Notes: generated by a model not told the origin, from the letters alone. Positions 40,061-48,270 are shown, counted from the first letter of the stretch. The stretch: 56,854 bases of DNA from JAFARZ01 sp035651595 (GCA_035651595.1 DASRFJ010000295.1:1-56854); one strand, 5' to 3'. Made by a program: numbers and translations.

Positions 40061-40327
40061 ATGAACCTCCTCACGCTCCTGTTCCGGCTGCCGCTGCTGC
40101 CCGTGCAGGGCTTCGTGAAGCTGACCTCGGTCATCAAGGACGAGGCCGAACGGCAGATGGCCAGTCCCGCCACGATCCGGCAGGAGCTGGAGCGCGCCGA
40201 GCAGGCGCAAGCGTCCGGTGAGATCTCCGACGAGCAAGCCGCTCAATTCGAAGAAGCGGCTTTCGCAGAGTTCGCTGAGGCCCGTCGCGAGACCACGGCC
40301 CCATCCGACGAGGGAGGCCTGATTTAA
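40061..40327 (+). CDS. gvpG: Gas vesicle protein GvpG
   Basis: An 88-residue helical protein with the GvpG start MNLLTLLFRLPLLPVQGFVK and a charged helical rest (IRQELERAEQAQASGEISDE). It is an accessory protein that accompanies GvpF. It starts one base after the gvpF stop and ends directly before gvpO. Confidence 0.92.
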   Translation: MNLLTLLFRLPLLPVQGFVKLTSVIKDEAERQMASPATIRQELERAEQAQASGEISDEQAAQFEEAAFAEFAEARRETTAPSDEGGLI

Positions 40328-40747
40328 ATGGCAGAACGACGAAAAGGGAGCGCGAGCACCCGCAGTCGACAGCCATCCGATCGGGATGAGCGCGAGGAGA
40401 TCGACGAAGAAGAGCCCGAGCCCCTCGAAGATGAGGAGCTCGTCGACGCCGAAGAACCCGAAGAGGACGGGCAGAGCCGTCCGGCCATGTCGGCCGGTGA
40501 GGCCGCCAAGGCAGCGCTGCGGCAGATCGCGACGCTCACGTCCAAGCAACCCGAGGGCATAACGGAGATAGCGCGCACGGAAGACGGCTGGACCGTCGGC
40601 GTCGAACTCCTCGAGGACCAGCGGATCCCCTCGTCGGCCGACATCCTCGCCACCTACGAGACGACCGTCGACGCGGACGGCGAGCTAGTGTCCTACCGCC
40701 GGGTCAGGCGGTACGCCCGCGGCCGCGGCGACGCCGAGGAAAAGTGA
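40328..40747 (+). CDS. gvpO: Gas vesicle protein GvpO
   Basis: A 139-residue protein. The N-terminal 60 residues are acidic and low in complexity. The conserved GvpO domain follows (AAKAALRQIATLTSKQPEGI, RTEDGWTVGVELLEDQRIPS, DILATYETTVDADGELVSYR, RRVRRYARG). In halophilic archaea GvpO is needed for vesicle formation. Here it sits in mid-operon, whereas in Streptomyces, as recalled, it is the first gene. Confidence 0.92.
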   Translation: MAERRKGSASTRSRQPSDRDEREEIDEEEPEPLEDEELVDAEEPEEDGQSRPAMSAGEAAKAALRQIATLTSKQPEGITEIARTEDGWTVGVELLEDQRIPSSADILATYETTVDADGELVSYRRVRRYARGRGDAEEK

Positions 40748-40748
40748 G

Positions 40749-41105
40749 ATGAGTCAAGGTTCCTTGGGCGGCGGCCAGTCCCCGGCGCTTAGCACGGGTT
40801 CGCTCGGCGGCCCGCAGCCGGCCAACCTTGGCGACATCCTCGAGCGGGTGCTGGACAAGGGCATCGTGATCGCGGGTGACATCAAGGTCAACCTGCTCGA
40901 CATCGAGCTGCTCACGATCAAGCTGCGGCTGGTGATCGCCTCACTCGACACGGCGAATCAGGTCGGCATCAACTGGTGGAAGTCCGATCCATGGCTCAGT
41001 GCCGACGCCGCGAACGGCTCGAAGAGGCAGGAGCTTGAACGGGAGAACCGCGAGCTGCGCGACCGGGTCGAGGCCCTGGAGGCGGGATCACGCGATGACG
41101 AGTGA
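40749..41105 (+). CDS. gvpJ: Gas vesicle GvpA-family minor protein, GvpJ-like
   Basis: A 118-residue GvpA-like protein (PANLGDILERVLDKGIVIAG, DIKVNLLDIELLTIKLRLVI, ASLDTANQVGINWW) with an N-terminal Gly/Ser-rich segment and a C-terminal coiled coil (RQELERENRELRDRVEALEA). The coiled coil and position indicate GvpJ, a minor component at the vesicle tips. The last 11 nt overlap the next gene. Confidence 0.88.
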   Translation: MSQGSLGGGQSPALSTGSLGGPQPANLGDILERVLDKGIVIAGDIKVNLLDIELLTIKLRLVIASLDTANQVGINWWKSDPWLSADAANGSKRQELERENRELRDRVEALEAGSRDDE

Positions 41106-41877
41106 CAGCGGCTGGGTGTGGCTGTACGGAGTCGCCGGCGACGGTTTCGAGGCCGTCGCCGGCGACGTGGCCGGGGTAGGCGGCCGCCCGCCCCGCACGA
41201 TCACCGCCGCCGGGCTCACCGCCATCGTGGGCGACGTAGGCGATCGCGAGTACGGCGAGGTCGTGTTGCCGCGCAACCTGGAAGACCTGGACTGGCTCGC
41301 CCGGACAGCGCGCGCGCACCACGCGGTCCTCGAGGCCGTCACCGCGCGAGACCCCGTGGTCCCCATGCGGCTCGCCACCCTGTTTGCCGACGACGACGGG
41401 GTGATCGGCATGCTGCGGGAACGAGCGGCCGACCTCCGCCGGGCGCTGTCTGTGGTCAGCGCGCGCAGCGAATGGGGTGTCAAGGCATACGCCGCCAAGC
41501 CCGCTGAACCGGCCGTGGCCCCCGCGTCCCAGGCCACCGGACCGGGCGCCGCGTACCTGCAACGGCGCCGGGCCCAGCTGAACGCGAGCAAAGATGCCCG
41601 CGAGGAAGCGCTGGCCAGCGCCCAAGCGGTCTATGCCGAGCTAGGCCGGCTGGCCGTCTCGGCGCGGCTTTATCCACCGCAAACCCCGGATCTGGCCGGG
41701 CAGCCGACGCCGATGGTCCTCAACGCGGCGTATCTGGTGGCCAACGAGCAAGCCGGCGAGTTCGCCTCAGCGGTGACCGAGCTGGCGACCAGACACCGGT
41801 TCGTCCAGCTCACGATCACAGGACCGTGGCCCGCCTACTCCTTCGTCGGCGAAGGCGAGAGGCCAGGCCCACGATGA
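41095..41877 (+). CDS. gvpL: Gas vesicle protein GvpF/GvpL family, second copy
   Basis: A 260-residue paralogue of the 39274 product: WVWLYGVAGDGFEAVAGDVA, LTAIVGDVGDREYGEVV, ARAHHAVLEAVTARDPVVPM and RLATLFADDDGVIGML at the N-terminus, and a C-terminal LTITGPWPAYSFVG. The ATG at 41095 lies within the end of gvpJ, and homology starts there. Confidence 0.92.
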   Translation: MTSDSGWVWLYGVAGDGFEAVAGDVAGVGGRPPRTITAAGLTAIVGDVGDREYGEVVLPRNLEDLDWLARTARAHHAVLEAVTARDPVVPMRLATLFADDDGVIGMLRERAADLRRALSVVSARSEWGVKAYAAKPAEPAVAPASQATGPGAAYLQRRRAQLNASKDAREEALASAQAVYAELGRLAVSARLYPPQTPDLAGQPTPMVLNAAYLVANEQAGEFASAVTELATRHRFVQLTITGPWPAYSFVGEGERPGPR

Positions 41878-42092
41878 CCGAGACGGGGTACGACCCGGTG
41901 GTCCAGGGGGAACCCATCGCGCTCGTGGACCTGCTTGACCGGGTCCTGGCCGGCGGTGTCGTCATCGTCGGTGACGTCACGTTGTCTATCGCCGATGTCG
42001 ATCTGGTCAGGGTGTCAGTGCGCGCGCTGGTGTCGTCGGTCAGCGCGCTGATGGACACCATGGACGAACCGCCGCGACAGGAGTACGGCTGA
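41874..42092 (+). CDS. gvpS: Gas vesicle GvpA-family small protein, GvpS-like
   Basis: A 72-residue third member of the GvpA family (IALVDLLDRVLAGGVVIVGD, VTLSIADVDLVRVSVRALVS, SVSALMD) with hardly any tail, matching GvpS/GvpM-type minor proteins. Overlaps gvpL by 4 nt and gvpK by 1 nt. Confidence 0.88.
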   Translation: MTETGYDPVVQGEPIALVDLLDRVLAGGVVIVGDVTLSIADVDLVRVSVRALVSSVSALMDTMDEPPRQEYG

Positions 42093-42388
42093 TGGGCGAG
42101 ACGGTACGCCGGCTCCGCGTCGACGCCGACCCGGAGTCGGTGGAGAAGGGCCTGGTGGCCCTCGTGCTCACGCTGGTCGAGTTGCTGCGTCAGCTGATGG
42201 AACGTCAGGCGCTGCGCCGGGTGGAACAGGGGTCGCTCACCGACGATCAGATCGAGCGGGTCGGATCGACCTTGATGGCCCTCGAAGCCCGGATGGCCGA
42301 ACTCAAGGAGCACTTCGGCCTCACTGCCGAGGACCTCAACCTGGACCTGGGTCCGCTCGGGACGCTGCTGCCGCGCGAAGGGCCCTGA
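42092..42388 (+). CDS. gvpK: Gas vesicle protein GvpK
   Basis: A 98-residue helical protein with the GvpK pattern RLRVDADPESVEKGLVALVL, TLVELLRQLMERQALRRVEQ, TDDQIERVGSTLMALEARMA and the DLNLDLGPLGTLL end. Last gene of the operon; a strong terminator follows directly. Confidence 0.93.
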   Translation: MGETVRRLRVDADPESVEKGLVALVLTLVELLRQLMERQALRRVEQGSLTDDQIERVGSTLMALEARMAELKEHFGLTAEDLNLDLGPLGTLLPREGP

Positions 42389-42394
42389 GAAACA

Positions 42395-42430
42395 GCCCGG
42401 CCGCGGATAGCTCGGTATCCGCGGCCGGGC
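42395..42430 (+). terminator. Terminator of the gas vesicle operon
   Basis: Perfect 15-bp arms (42395-42409 and 42416-42430) around loop GCTCGG, then GAATTATTGT. It lies between gvpK and the convergent CsbD gene and can serve both. Confidence 0.9.
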
Positions 42431-42445
42431 GAATTATTGTCAGCG

Positions 42446-42640
42446 CTACGGCTTGGTGGCCCGGCGAGCCGCCTTGCCGGCGTCTTTTATCTGCTCGGCA
42501 ACTTGACGGGCGCCACCGCTCAAGCGCTCCGCCTCCCCGCTGGTCTCCATGGAAACGTTGCCAGTGGCCCGGCCGGTCTTTTCCTTGGCGCGGCCCTTGC
42601 CCATCTTGAACATGTTGCGCATCTTGTCGACGAAACCCAT
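42446..42640 (-). CDS. CsbD-like general stress protein
   Basis: A 64-residue hydrophilic protein (MGFVDKMRNMFKMGKGRAKE, KTGRATGNVSMETSGEAERL, GGARQVAEQIKDAGKAARRA) with the CsbD pattern in which a KxKxxxG motif is followed by a small helical repeat. CsbD proteins are induced by SigB in Bacillus. AAGGAGG precedes the ATG. Confidence 0.82.
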   Translation of the reverse strand: MGFVDKMRNMFKMGKGRAKEKTGRATGNVSMETSGEAERLSGGARQVAEQIKDAGKAARRATKP

Positions 42641-42727
42641 ATCGCCTCCTTACGGGAGGCTGTACTTCCCACCTGGGGCCGGTCTAATCGGAGCCGGGAC
42701 AAGCACCCCTGGCCGTTCGGGCCAATT

Positions 42728-42752
42728 GTTTAGCGGGGGTGACCAGGGATAG
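42728..42752 (+). promoter_or_regulatory. SigB-type promoter-like box before a gene remnant
   Basis: GTTT (42728-42731), 15-nt spacer, GGATAG (42747-42752). It points at the fragment at 42773-42870. Confidence 0.4.
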
Positions 42753-42772
42753 CTGGATCGCTGTGCGGCTCG

Positions 42773-42870
42773 CTGGAAACCGGCAGTGAGGACGAGTTCA
42801 CGATGCGGCGCAACCGGGCCGCTTTCGACGCCCTGGAATTCGTGCCCGATGAGACGGTTTACGCCGCCCG
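42773..42870 (+). pseudogene. Possible remnant of an FMN-dependent alpha-hydroxyacid dehydrogenase
   Basis: One frame reads LETGSEDEFTMRRNRAAFDA then LEFVPDE. This resembles the N-terminal helix of glycolate/lactate-oxidase-type enzymes (TGxxDExTxxRNRxAFD-x-P). The rest of the gene is absent, replaced by the 3' end of the convergent sugar porter. The match is short, so confidence is limited. Confidence 0.35.
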
Positions 42871-44286
42871 GTCCCGCGGCGCGCCGGACCGCGGCCAGCG
42901 GCGGCCCTCGGTCCAGTACCGGTCGATGCTCTCCAGCCGGCGGCCCCTGGTTTCCGGCACGAAGCGCCAGATGAACGCGATGGCCAGCCCCGCGAAGATC
43001 GCGTAGATCCAGAACGTCCAGGACTTGCCGATCGCGGTGATCAGCGACAGGAACGTGACGGTGATCAGCAGGTTGGCGCCCCAGTTCGCGACCGTGGACG
43101 CGCTCGCGCCCGCGCCGCGCAGCCGGTTGGGGAACACCTCGGCGCTCATCAGCCAGAACAGCGGCGAGATCGACAGCGAGTAGCACGCCACGTAGATCAG
43201 CAGGATCGCCACCACGCCGAAGCCCCAGCTCCTGGCACCGGCGGCGAACGCCGCGCCGAGCAGCACGAGCATCGACCCCATGCCGACCAGGCCCAGGTAG
43301 AAGAGCAGCTTGCGGCCGACCACGTCCACGAACGCGATCGTCGGCAGGACGAACACGAACAGCACCGCACCGACGTAGATCGTCGGGATGAGCGGGTTGC
43401 CGGTCACGCCCGCGTAGCCGAAGATCGTCGGCGTGTAGAACAGGACCGTGTTCGGCCCGACGAACTGCTGGAAGATCGCCAGCCCGACACCCGCGATCAG
43501 CGCGCCGCGCATGCCCGGGCGGAGCAGCTCACGCCACGACGTGCTGGCGCTTTCCTCGACGTTGTGCTGGAGCATTTCGAGTTCCTGCTGCTTTTCCCGC
43601 GGGTTGATCCGCTCGAGCACGGCGCTCGCGTCGTCCCACCGGTCGCGCATGCCCAGCCAGCGCGGCGAGTGGGACATCATCAGCATGCCGATGGCCAGCG
43701 CGGTTGCGGGCAGCACGGCGGCGGCGAACATGGGCCGCCAGCCCCAGCCCGCCGAGTCGAACGCGTAGTCCAGCAGGTAGGAGATCAAGATGCCGCCGGA
43801 GATGGCGAGCTGCTGCAGGATCACCAGCCCGCCGCGGATGCGGACCGGCGCCATTTCGGCGATGTACATGGGCACCACCAGCGACGAGGCACCAACGGCG
43901 ACGCCGGTGATGATCCGGAACGCCACGAACGACGCCAGGTCGAACGAGATCGCGGTGAGGATGGCCCCGACCGCGTACAGGATCGCCATCGTCAGCAGCG
44001 TGTACCGGCGGCTGAACCGGTTCGCCATCGGGCCGCCGATCGCGCCGCCGATGACCGCGCCGATCAGGACCGCGGCGACGGCCAGCTCCTCGGTGCCGCT
44101 GCTGAGGTGATAGGCGGTCTTGAGCAGGTTTTCCGCGCCGCTGATGACGCCGATGTCGTAGCCGAACAGCATCCCGCCGATCGCCGCCATCGCGGCCACC
44201 AGATACGTATAGCGGGGCGTGTCCTTGACCGCCGTCAGCGAGGAACGAATTGACGGTCCGCCGTTCCGCTCTGCTTCACCGGCCAT
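42859..44286 (-). CDS. Sugar porter family MFS transporter
   Basis: A 475-residue 12-helix transporter. Signatures: GGMLFGYDIGVISGAENLLK (helix 1), RFSRRYTLL (loop 2-3), RIITGVAVGASSLVVPMYIA and EMAPVRIRG (PESPR-like region replaced by MMSHSPRWL), QQFVGPNTVLFYTP (helix 7, sugar contact) and the C-terminal FVPETRGRRLE. A sugar or polyol is the expected substrate; the gene context gives no hint which. A ribosome site GGAAGGAAGG lies about 15 nt before the ATG. Confidence 0.93.
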   Translation of the reverse strand: MAGEAERNGGPSIRSSLTAVKDTPRYTYLVAAMAAIGGMLFGYDIGVISGAENLLKTAYHLSSGTEELAVAAVLIGAVIGGAIGGPMANRFSRRYTLLTMAILYAVGAILTAISFDLASFVAFRIITGVAVGASSLVVPMYIAEMAPVRIRGGLVILQQLAISGGILISYLLDYAFDSAGWGWRPMFAAAVLPATALAIGMLMMSHSPRWLGMRDRWDDASAVLERINPREKQQELEMLQHNVEESASTSWRELLRPGMRGALIAGVGLAIFQQFVGPNTVLFYTPTIFGYAGVTGNPLIPTIYVGAVLFVFVLPTIAFVDVVGRKLLFYLGLVGMGSMLVLLGAAFAAGARSWGFGVVAILLIYVACYSLSISPLFWLMSAEVFPNRLRGAGASASTVANWGANLLITVTFLSLITAIGKSWTFWIYAIFAGLAIAFIWRFVPETRGRRLESIDRYWTEGRRWPRSGAPRDRAA

Positions 44287-44383
44287 AGGTAGCGACCTTC
44301 CTTCCTTTCGTCAACGTGGTCCCGGTACCCGAACGGCCGGAGGTATATCGTGAGGCGAGGAAAAGGTTTTTTTATGCGGGTTT

Positions 44384-45247
44384 TTATGCGGGGCTGAAGA
44401 AGTCGCCCAGGGCCGCGGCAAGTGCCTCTGGAGCCTCCTCGGCCACGTGGTGTCCGGAGTCGATGCTGTGGCCGCGCACATCGCCGGCCCAAGAACGCCA
44501 GATCATCAGCGGGTCCCCGTAGAGGTCTTCCAGATCGTCCCGCTTCGACCACAGCACCAGCAGCGGCGACCGCACGCGGTGCCCGGCGGCCCGGTCCGCT
44601 TCCTCGTGCCGCCGGTCGACGGTCAGGCCGGCGCGGTAGTCCTCCAGCATGGCCCGGACCACCCGCAGATTCCGGACAGCGCTGCACCATTCGTCGTAGT
44701 TCTCCCGGCCCATTGCCTCTGGATCGCCGCGGTACCAGCCGTCAGGATCGGCGTTGATGACCCGCTCGGGGATTTCCGGCTGGGCGAAGAAGAACCAGTG
44801 CCACCATCGCGTGGCGAACTCCGGGGTGATCCGGGACAGATGCTCGCTCAGCGGCACGCAGTCGAGCAGCGCGAGCCGTGCCACCGCATCGGGGTGGTCG
44901 AGCGCGAGCCGGAGCGCGACATAGCCGCCTCGGTCATGTCCGGCCAGCGCGAACCGGTGATGGCCGAACGCGCGCATGACCGCGACGATGTCGCCCGCGA
45001 CGGCGCGCTTGGAGTGCGGTGCGTGGTCCGCCGCGGGCTCAGGCCCCAGCGACCGGCCGTACCCGCGCAGATCCGGGCAGAAGACCGTGAAGCCCCGCTG
45101 GACCAGGCGTGGCGCGACCCGATGCCAGGTGGCCGAGGTACGCGGGTGCCCGTGGAGCAGCACGACCGGTGGACCGTCACCCCCGTGGCGCACAAAGATC
45201 GATGCGTCGTCGAGATCAACACGGCGTTCGTCGAAGTCTGCAAACAC
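44384..45247 (-). CDS. Alpha/beta hydrolase, haloacetate-dehalogenase-like
   Basis: A 287-residue hydrolase. Oxyanion hole HGHPRTSATWH, nucleophile elbow AGHDRGGYVALRLAL, where Asp replaces Ser as in haloacetate dehalogenases and epoxide hydrolases, the RWWHWFFFAQPEIPERVI segment typical of fluoroacetate dehalogenase-like proteins, and a late His in DSGHHVAEEAP. It would cleave C-halogen or ester bonds of small acids; the substrate is not established. The GTG at 45247 has GGAG 4 nt upstream. Divergent from the Fpg/Nei gene. Confidence 0.87.
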   Translation of the reverse strand: MFADFDERRVDLDDASIFVRHGGDGPPVVLLHGHPRTSATWHRVAPRLVQRGFTVFCPDLRGYGRSLGPEPAADHAPHSKRAVAGDIVAVMRAFGHHRFALAGHDRGGYVALRLALDHPDAVARLALLDCVPLSEHLSRITPEFATRWWHWFFFAQPEIPERVINADPDGWYRGDPEAMGRENYDEWCSAVRNLRVVRAMLEDYRAGLTVDRRHEEADRAAGHRVRSPLLVLWSKRDDLEDLYGDPLMIWRSWAGDVRGHSIDSGHHVAEEAPEALAAALGDFFSPA

Positions 45248-45316
45248 ATGCTCCGCTCTTCCAACGGCCCCGCCGTTCAAACGTTTGCCGCACGGGGCGC
45301 TGGGAACCGGAGCGGA

Positions 45317-46051
45317 ATGCCGGAGTTGCCGGACGTGGAGGGCTTCCGCGCGGTGCTGGCACGGCACGGTAAGTGGCTGATCGCACGGACGGACGGCCCG
45401 GCATTGCTCATGCACTTCGGCATGACCGGCGAGCTGCGCTGGGCTGACCCCGGCGAACCGCGGCACCGGCACGACCGGGTGATATTCGTGGTGGATGGCG
45501 GCGAACTGCGGTTCCGCGACATGCGCAAGCTCCAGGGCATCACGCTCGCCAAGGGGCCAGCCGACATCGACCGCGTGCTCGCTGGGCTCGGTCCGGACGC
45601 GCTCGGTATAGGACCGGAAGAGTTCGGCCGCGCGCTGGCGAAACGGGACAGGCCGGCGGGCGGGCGCCAGGCGATCGGGCGCGCGGGCGGGCGCCAGGCA
45701 GGCGGGCGCCAGGCAGGCGGGCGCCAGGCGGTCAAGGCAGCGCTGATCGACCAGTCGGTGGTCGCAGGCCTGGGCAATCTCCTGGCCGACGAGATCCTCT
45801 GGCGAGCCAGGATCCACCCACGACGGCCGGTCCGCGAACTCGAACCGGCCGAGCAGACGCGCGTCCATGCGCAGATGCGGAAGGTGCTGGGCGCCGCCAT
45901 CCCGGCTGGCCGGGTCCCGGTGCGAGCTGGCTGGCTGACCGGACACCGGGACAGGGATGGCGGACGGTGCCCGCGCTGCGGCACCGTGCTCATGCGGGAC
46001 CGGATCGGCGGGCGGACCACGGTCTGGTGCCGGTCCTGCCAGCCCTGGTGA
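45317..46051 (+). CDS. Fpg/Nei-family DNA glycosylase, internally shortened
   Basis: A 244-residue base-excision enzyme. The catalytic start MPELPDVEG is intact (Pro after Met, then Glu), but homology then jumps from FRAVLA directly to RHGKWLIARTDGPALLMHFG, so roughly 45-50 residues of the N-terminal domain are missing. A Gly-Gly-Arg-Gln-Ala tandem repeat (45655-45735) interrupts the middle. The H2TH region (DQSVVAGLGNLLADEILWRA) and the four-Cys zinc finger (CPRCG ... CRSCQ) are present. Whether the protein is active is uncertain. ATG at 45317 follows GGAGCGGA. Confidence 0.85.
   Translation: MPELPDVEGFRAVLARHGKWLIARTDGPALLMHFGMTGELRWADPGEPRHRHDRVIFVVDGGELRFRDMRKLQGITLAKGPADIDRVLAGLGPDALGIGPEEFGRALAKRDRPAGGRQAIGRAGGRQAGGRQAGGRQAVKAALIDQSVVAGLGNLLADEILWRARIHPRRPVRELEPAEQTRVHAQMRKVLGAAIPAGRVPVRAGWLTGHRDRDGGRCPRCGTVLMRDRIGGRTTVWCRSCQPW
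45655..45735 (+). repeat. In-frame 15-bp tandem repeats in the glycosylase gene
   Basis: GGCGGGCGCCAGGCA-type units recur and encode GGRQA several times, the first copies degenerate. The tract lies between the catalytic N-terminal domain and the H2TH domain. Confidence 0.85.
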
Positions 46052-46057
46052 GCATGA

Positions 46058-48076
46058 TCAGGTCGGGTATTCCTTGGTGTTCTTGGTGTAGGTGAGGGCG
46101 GCTGGGGTGATCCAGACGCGAGATCCGTCCTGGTTCTGCTCGACTGTCCAGCGGGGGTCTTGCTTGAGCAGGTTGTGGTGGTGGCACTGGATGCCGCCGT
46201 TGCAGGCGCAGCTCCGGCCGGCGGGCCAGGGCTCGGCGTGCTCCCAGTCGCTGCCGCTGGCTGGCCGGCCGCAACCGGGGAACATGCACTCCCCGTCGCG
46301 GACCTGGACCAGCCCGCGGAGCACCGGCCCGGGCTGGTATCCGGCCGACTCGTAGCGGTGATCGCATTCTCCGCTGGCCTGGATCGGGTGGAGGCGGACG
46401 GTGCGCAGGCTGCCGCCGATCTCCAGTCGCCAGGTTCCGTACCCGCCGTCCGGCCCGTCCCCGGCCGGGGTGAACCGGGCCGGGGGCATGGCGGTCCTGT
46501 CCGGCGGGTCTCCGGCCTGTTTCGGGCTGGGGCTGGGCGGCGATGCCGCCTCGGGTCTTCGTTTCCCGGCTTGCCCGAACCCGATTGCCCGGCCGTTCTG
46601 GTCGGTGACGATGATCCGGAAGCTGCTGGCGGGGTTGCGGGCGGCCTGCGCGGCCAGGCGGCGGGCGAGGTCGGGGTCGAGGGCGCCGAGGGCGGGTGCG
46701 TGCCCGGCCCGCTGTGCGTACCGGGTCAGGTCGGCCAGCGGGATGACCAGGTCCACGTTGGCCGCCAGGCCCTCGTCGCTCCCCGCGCCGCCGCGCGGCC
46801 CGGCCGGCCCGCGGCCGTCCCCACCGTTCCCGCCGTGATCGTCCCCACCGTTCCCGTCGCCGTCCTCGCCGTCGCTGTCCAGGTCGCCGTCGTCGTCCCG
46901 GTTTTCGACGTCCCGGGCGTCATCGTGCCAGGCGTCGTCCCAGTCCTCGTTCCCGTCGCGGGCAGTCGTGTCCTGCGCGGTCTGGTCACGGTCGTCCGCG
47001 TCGTCCCAGGCCTGCGCGCCGTCCTCCGCCAGGCCGTCGTCGGCCGGGCCGTTGTTGAGCAGGCTGTCCCAGTCGTCCTCGTCCCGCCCCGTGGCGTCAC
47101 TTGCCCGGCCGGCTGCGCCCTCGTCCTGGCCGGCTGTGTCCGTGCCCCGCCCGGCGCCGCCGGTCCCGGTGCCGCGGCCGCGGCGGCCGTCGCCGTGCGG
47201 GGTGCCGGGGCTGGCCTTCCGGCCCTTGGCCGGGGCGGCCTTCGGGTACCGGTTGCGGGCGTCGCGGCCGATGAGGAGATCCAGGAAGGCGAGGACGCGG
47301 AGCTGTTCCATCGTGCCCTCGATACCCCAGGCACGGTAGGCGCGGGCCCGCCCGTTGATGCCCTGGCTGGCCTTGAGGGCCTCGTCGGGCGGCAGGCTGT
47401 ACCCGGCCAGCCCGCAGGTGCCGGCGTGCTCGCGGAAGAACCGGACCCGCGCCTCTTCCCGCTCGGCCTGCTCGCGGCGCTTGATGGCGGCCTCGGGGTC
47501 GGCGTTGACGACGGCGCGGGTGATCAGGTCACGGATCCGCGACCACGTCTGGCCTGCCCACTTATCCGCGATCTCGGCCTCGGCCTGCCCGGCCTGCTCA
47601 TCGGTCAGCACGGCGGTTTCATCCGCTATCAGCCGCGCCTTCGACGCGTTCAGTATGCCGGCGTCGAGGGCGGCGGCGGTCAGCGGCAGCCGGGTCTCCA
47701 GCACCACCGCCAAGCCCGTCAGCGTCTCCGCCGCGTGCGTCGTCACGGCCAGCTCGCAGGCGATCTCGGCACCCAGGTCCTTGCGCCACACCGACGGCAC
47801 CGCACCGGGAATCCGGATCACCGCGCCCGGCCCCGGGCGGCGCCGCACCAGTTCCCGGGCCGCGGCCAGTTTCTGCGCATATACCCAGGACTCCACCGCA
47901 TCCCACCGCCCGGCCGCGACCACCACCGCGGCGTCGTCCTCACCGGCGTACCGCCGGCCGGGCCCGGCCGCCTGGATGAGCCGTCCGGCCAGGGCGAGGC
48001 CCGGGAGGTCGCGCCGGGACTGGTTCCCCGGCTCCCCGCCGGAGTTGTTTCGAGGCCTTGCACGGTTCCTGTTCAT
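46058..48076 (-). CDS. DUF222 - HNH endonuclease domain protein
   Basis: A 672-residue protein of a family that is repeated many times in some actinomycete genomes. N-terminal DUF222 helices cover roughly residues 30-270 (ALDAGILNASKARLIADETA, CGLAGYSLPPDEALKASQGI). A very long acidic Asp/Gly-rich linker (about 285-435) follows. The C-terminal HNH motif is VRDGECMFPGCGRPASGSDW, HAEPWPAGRSCACNGGIQCH, HHNLLKQ. The ATG at 48076 is favoured; one at 48124 would add 16 residues. It may be a nuclease linked to mobile elements, but no partner is visible. Convergent to the glycosylase, 6 bp apart. Confidence 0.87.
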   Translation of the reverse strand: MNRNRARPRNNSGGEPGNQSRRDLPGLALAGRLIQAAGPGRRYAGEDDAAVVVAAGRWDAVESWVYAQKLAAARELVRRRPGPGAVIRIPGAVPSVWRKDLGAEIACELAVTTHAAETLTGLAVVLETRLPLTAAALDAGILNASKARLIADETAVLTDEQAGQAEAEIADKWAGQTWSRIRDLITRAVVNADPEAAIKRREQAEREEARVRFFREHAGTCGLAGYSLPPDEALKASQGINGRARAYRAWGIEGTMEQLRVLAFLDLLIGRDARNRYPKAAPAKGRKASPGTPHGDGRRGRGTGTGGAGRGTDTAGQDEGAAGRASDATGRDEDDWDSLLNNGPADDGLAEDGAQAWDDADDRDQTAQDTTARDGNEDWDDAWHDDARDVENRDDDGDLDSDGEDGDGNGGDDHGGNGGDGRGPAGPRGGAGSDEGLAANVDLVIPLADLTRYAQRAGHAPALGALDPDLARRLAAQAARNPASSFRIIVTDQNGRAIGFGQAGKRRPEAASPPSPSPKQAGDPPDRTAMPPARFTPAGDGPDGGYGTWRLEIGGSLRTVRLHPIQASGECDHRYESAGYQPGPVLRGLVQVRDGECMFPGCGRPASGSDWEHAEPWPAGRSCACNGGIQCHHHNLLKQDPRWTVEQNQDGSRVWITPAALTYTKNTKEYPT

Positions 48077-48270
48077 TACTCGAATACTAACACGATGCGC
48101 GAAGCCCCTGTCGTTCTGAATCACTAGTTTTAATTATTTTTTTCGAATCGATATGTCGACTTTGAAACGCTCGCCGGTGCGCCGCAGGCACGGGGCGTGC
48201 GCGCGACGGCAACGGGGCGGGCATCCTTCGGTAATCGGGCGGGCACCTCGGGCGGGCGACGATCGGCCCT
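48077..48270. promoter_or_regulatory. AT-rich divergent promoter region
   Basis: The stretch 48120-48160 (GTTTTAATTATTTTTTTCGA and onward) is unusually AT-rich for this window and lies between the divergent HNH gene and the secreted-protein gene. It probably holds the promoters of both; no exact boxes are claimed. Confidence 0.45.

Noticed and set aside
46160..48127. 655-codon plus-strand frame
   Set aside because: Antisense of the DUF222-HNH gene, Val/Pro/Ala-rich and without domains; a product of high GC.
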